In this document: positions 62,618 to 64,000 of the stretch, piece by piece
How the letters are laid out: the number at the start of each line of letters is the position of its first letter
How positions within the stretch are numbered: position 1 is the stretch's first letter
DNA from: Mesorhizobium hawassense
GTDB taxonomy: Bacteria; Pseudomonadota; Alphaproteobacteria; Rhizobiales; Rhizobiaceae
Direction: 5' to 3'
Length of the DNA stretch: 64,000 nucleotides
Assembly (NCBI RefSeq): GCF_003289945.1
Contig: NZ_QMBP01000005.1
Location: 62,001 to 126,000 of the forward strand
Notes under the pieces: generated by a model
What the model was told of the DNA's origin: nothing
Databases searched by the model: none
The model's input: only the letters and a program-made list of their open reading frames with translations
Position numbers and translations under genes: made by a program

Positions 62618-63073
62618 CTATGCGCCCTGGTTGGGGAAGCAGGCGGTGGCGCTGAGCAGCGGGCCGTTGGCCAAAGCGGTCAGGAAGGACGGCAGCACGG
62701 TCGAGAATGTGTACGAGATCCGCACCGTGGTGAAACCCGTGAGGCCCGAGCAGGTCGCGTTGTTGTCGATGCTGATGCTGGTTCCTGCCAGCGCGATGCC
62801 GTCGCTCGCGGCCATGCCGCTGATGTAGCTGATGGTGTTGACGGCGTCGTAGACGCCGTTCTGGGTGCAATTGCTCTGCAGCACCCCCACGCAGCGCGCA
62901 CCGGCCGTGGCCGTATCCTGCAGCACATGCTGCGCCCAGAACATGCGGCCGAACTCCACCGTGCCGAACAGCACCAGCACGAGCGGCACCGACAGCAGCG
63001 CGAATTCGACGGCGTTGGCGCCGCTCCTGTCGCGGATGAACGCCGCCAGCCGCTTCAAGACAAAGCGCCTCAT
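62618..63073 (-). CDS. TadE/TadG-family pseudopilin-like protein (151 aa)
   Basis: The start RDRSGANAVEFALLSVPLVLVLFGTVEFGRM is the TadE-type prepilin motif: Gly-x-x-x-Val-Glu-Phe followed by a hydrophobic helix, cleaved before the helix by TadV-type peptidase. The mature domain has Cys residues (ARCVG, SNCTQ, ATCSG, ATACF) for disulfides. Minor pseudopilin of a Tad (Flp) pilus. ATG overlaps the stop of the upstream gene (ATGA). Last gene of the operon. Confidence 0.88.
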   Translation of the reverse strand: MRRFVLKRLAAFIRDRSGANAVEFALLSVPLVLVLFGTVEFGRMFWAQHVLQDTATAGARCVGVLQSNCTQNGVYDAVNTISYISGMAASDGIALAGTSISIDNNATCSGLTGFTTVRISYTFSTVLPSFLTALANGPLLSATACFPNQGA

Positions 63074-63666
63074 TTCGGTTGCATCATGGCTTGGACGGTG
63101 ATGATGCCGCTGTTGACGACGCCGAAGCCGCCGAACAGGGGCGAGAACGGCCGGCTGGCGCTGATCGTCACGAACTTGCCGGCGATGCCGCCCGCCGGGC
63201 AGGTCGAGCCGCAGGTCGCCGACGCGCCCCAGGTGACGCTGCCGGCGGAGCCGGTCGGACAGTAGCAGAGGTCGGCGTTGGAAGCTGTGCCGCTCTGGGT
63301 CGCGGTTGCGGCGGTGGTGTCGTAGGAGACGGCGGCGCCGTTGTTGATGACGACCTGGACATTGCCGCCGCCGCTCCCTAGCCCGCCCGCCACCACGGTC
63401 GTGATATTGGCGGCAAGCGTGCCGCCGCCGGTGGAATTGACCTTGTCGGCGCCGAGCAGCGCGTAGTTGGAACCTGCCGACACCGCCGAGCTCAGATCGA
63501 ACTTCGCCTTCAGCGAGGCGCCGATGTCGACTGTTCCGGCCAGGATCAGGATCAGCACCGGACTGATCAGGGCGAACTCGACCGCCGAGGCGCCGGATGT
63601 CTCGCGGGTGAGGAAGCGGCCAAACGCGGACCGCCGCATTGCATGCGCCCGAAATGCGTGCGTCAT
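63070..63666 (-). CDS. TadE-like pseudopilin (198 aa)
   Basis: ETSGASAVEFALISPVLILILAGTVDIGASL carries the TadE prepilin motif. The exported domain is Gly/Thr-rich with a Cys cluster (LCYCPTG, ATCGSTCPAGG). ATG 63666 is used; GTG 63696, which overlaps the stop of the gene upstream, would give coupling and is a real alternative. Acts with its two neighbours in Tad pilus assembly. Confidence 0.85.
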   Translation of the reverse strand: MTHAFRAHAMRRSAFGRFLTRETSGASAVEFALISPVLILILAGTVDIGASLKAKFDLSSAVSAGSNYALLGADKVNSTGGGTLAANITTVVAGGLGSGGGNVQVVINNGAAVSYDTTAATATQSGTASNADLCYCPTGSAGSVTWGASATCGSTCPAGGIAGKFVTISASRPFSPLFGGFGVVNSGIITVQAMMQPK

Positions 63667-63692
63667 GACGGTTTTGAAACCTCTTGTGATCG

Positions 63693-64000
63693 TCACTGGA
63701 CGAGACTCACTTTGCTGCTGGCGCTTGAACTGGAGGCGGCAATGCATTCCGACGCCGCGGCCGTGCCGCCCGACAGCGAGATCAGCGAACCGATCATCTG
63801 CAGGCACTTGCTGGAATCGGTCGAGGAACCAAGAACGCTGGAGCCGCCATTCATGATGATCGGGCCGTAAGGGAAATAGAACGCGCCCGAGATCTGCGCG
63901 TTTGAACCGCCTTCGGCGAAGGTGGCGCCGGCGGTGACCGAAGTCGATGTCGGCCCGATGACGGCGAGCTTGGCGGTAGCGCCGGTCTGCGGCGCGTTGA
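63693..64000 (-). CDS. Tad-locus secreted protein (TadG-like), 5' end outside window
   Basis: The minus-strand frame is open to the window edge; 102 C-terminal residues are visible. It is Ser/Thr/Gly-rich with two Cys (SKCLQMIG, SECIAAS), containing FYFPYGPIIMNGGSSVLGSS. The context, first before two TadE genes, suggests TadG or a related pilus-associated protein, with the diagnostic N-terminus out of view. TGA overlaps a GTG of the next gene. Confidence 0.6.
   Translation of the reverse strand, partial: NAPQTGATAKLAVIGPTSTSVTAGATFAEGGSNAQISGAFYFPYGPIIMNGGSSVLGSSTDSSKCLQMIGSLISLSGGTAAASECIAASSSSASSKVSLVQ

Noticed and set aside
1..64000. tRNA, rRNA, integrase and transposase genes
   Set aside because: No T-arm consensus, rRNA sequence, tyrosine/serine recombinase or DDE motif was seen by eye, although the phage remnant made these worth looking for.

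Overview
The window looks like a chromosomal segment of a high-GC alphaproteobacterium of the order Rhizobiales, most likely Mesorhizobium or a close relative. The signs are a complete aapJQMP general amino-acid ABC transporter, EcfG-type stress promoters (GGAAC-N16/17-CGTT), RIME-like and other palindromic intergenic repeats typical of rhizobia, and many small proteins of rhizobial type. This assignment comes from content and style, not from a database search. No rRNA, tRNA or CRISPR array was seen.

Layout. 1-1.5 kb: small hypothetical genes and a J-domain protein. 1.7-5.2 kb: an unusual convergent locus. One arm holds a small membrane protein, an HTTM (SdpB-like) membrane protein and a secreted SdrD_B-like protein, translationally coupled. 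The facing gene encodes a secreted Gly-Gly-Asn repeat protein. Both arms start with the same duplicated promoter and leader. 5.2-10.9 kb: Lrp regulator, divergent tryptophan-dioxygenase-like gene, DoxX protein and a run of small membrane, lipoprotein and secreted genes. 11.2-15.2 kb: phage remnant in which a terminase large-subunit gene is split in two by about 2.2 kb of other genes and a repeat. 15.3-22.2 kb: MsrA, PAS protein, and a stress cluster (GFA protein, three tiny membrane proteins, divergent EcfG promoters) next to a hybrid histidine kinase. 22.4-29.5 kb: ion transporter, TetR/enoyl-CoA hydratase pair, HPP-CBS protein, an ECF sigma factor with a DUF4142-cupredoxin operon sharing one promoter motif, and a cystathionine beta-lyase-type enzyme.

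30-34.3 kb: aapJQMP. 34.4-44.8 kb: DUF2459 protein, FAD monooxygenase, zinc-finger protein, the ppk-ppx polyphosphate operon, two DoxX paralogues and fumC. 44.8-57.6 kb: NIPSNAP/TetR pair, metallophosphoesterase, CsbD, patatin lipoprotein, GST, YCII, an overlapping micro-operon ending in a YkgJ protein, LysE/AraC, GFA and OsmC. 57.6-62.5 kb: an export operon laid out like E. coli yhiI-rbbA-yhhJ. 62.6-64 kb: the end of a Tad-type pilus pseudopilin operon, cut by the window edge.

The main threads are envelope and stress physiology. Several small genes carry matches to the general stress promoter, one ECF sigma factor appears to control itself and a cupredoxin operon, and the HTTM locus looks like an undescribed secretion or maturation system. 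Mobile intergenic repeats of at least two families have shaped gene ends and broken a phage gene.
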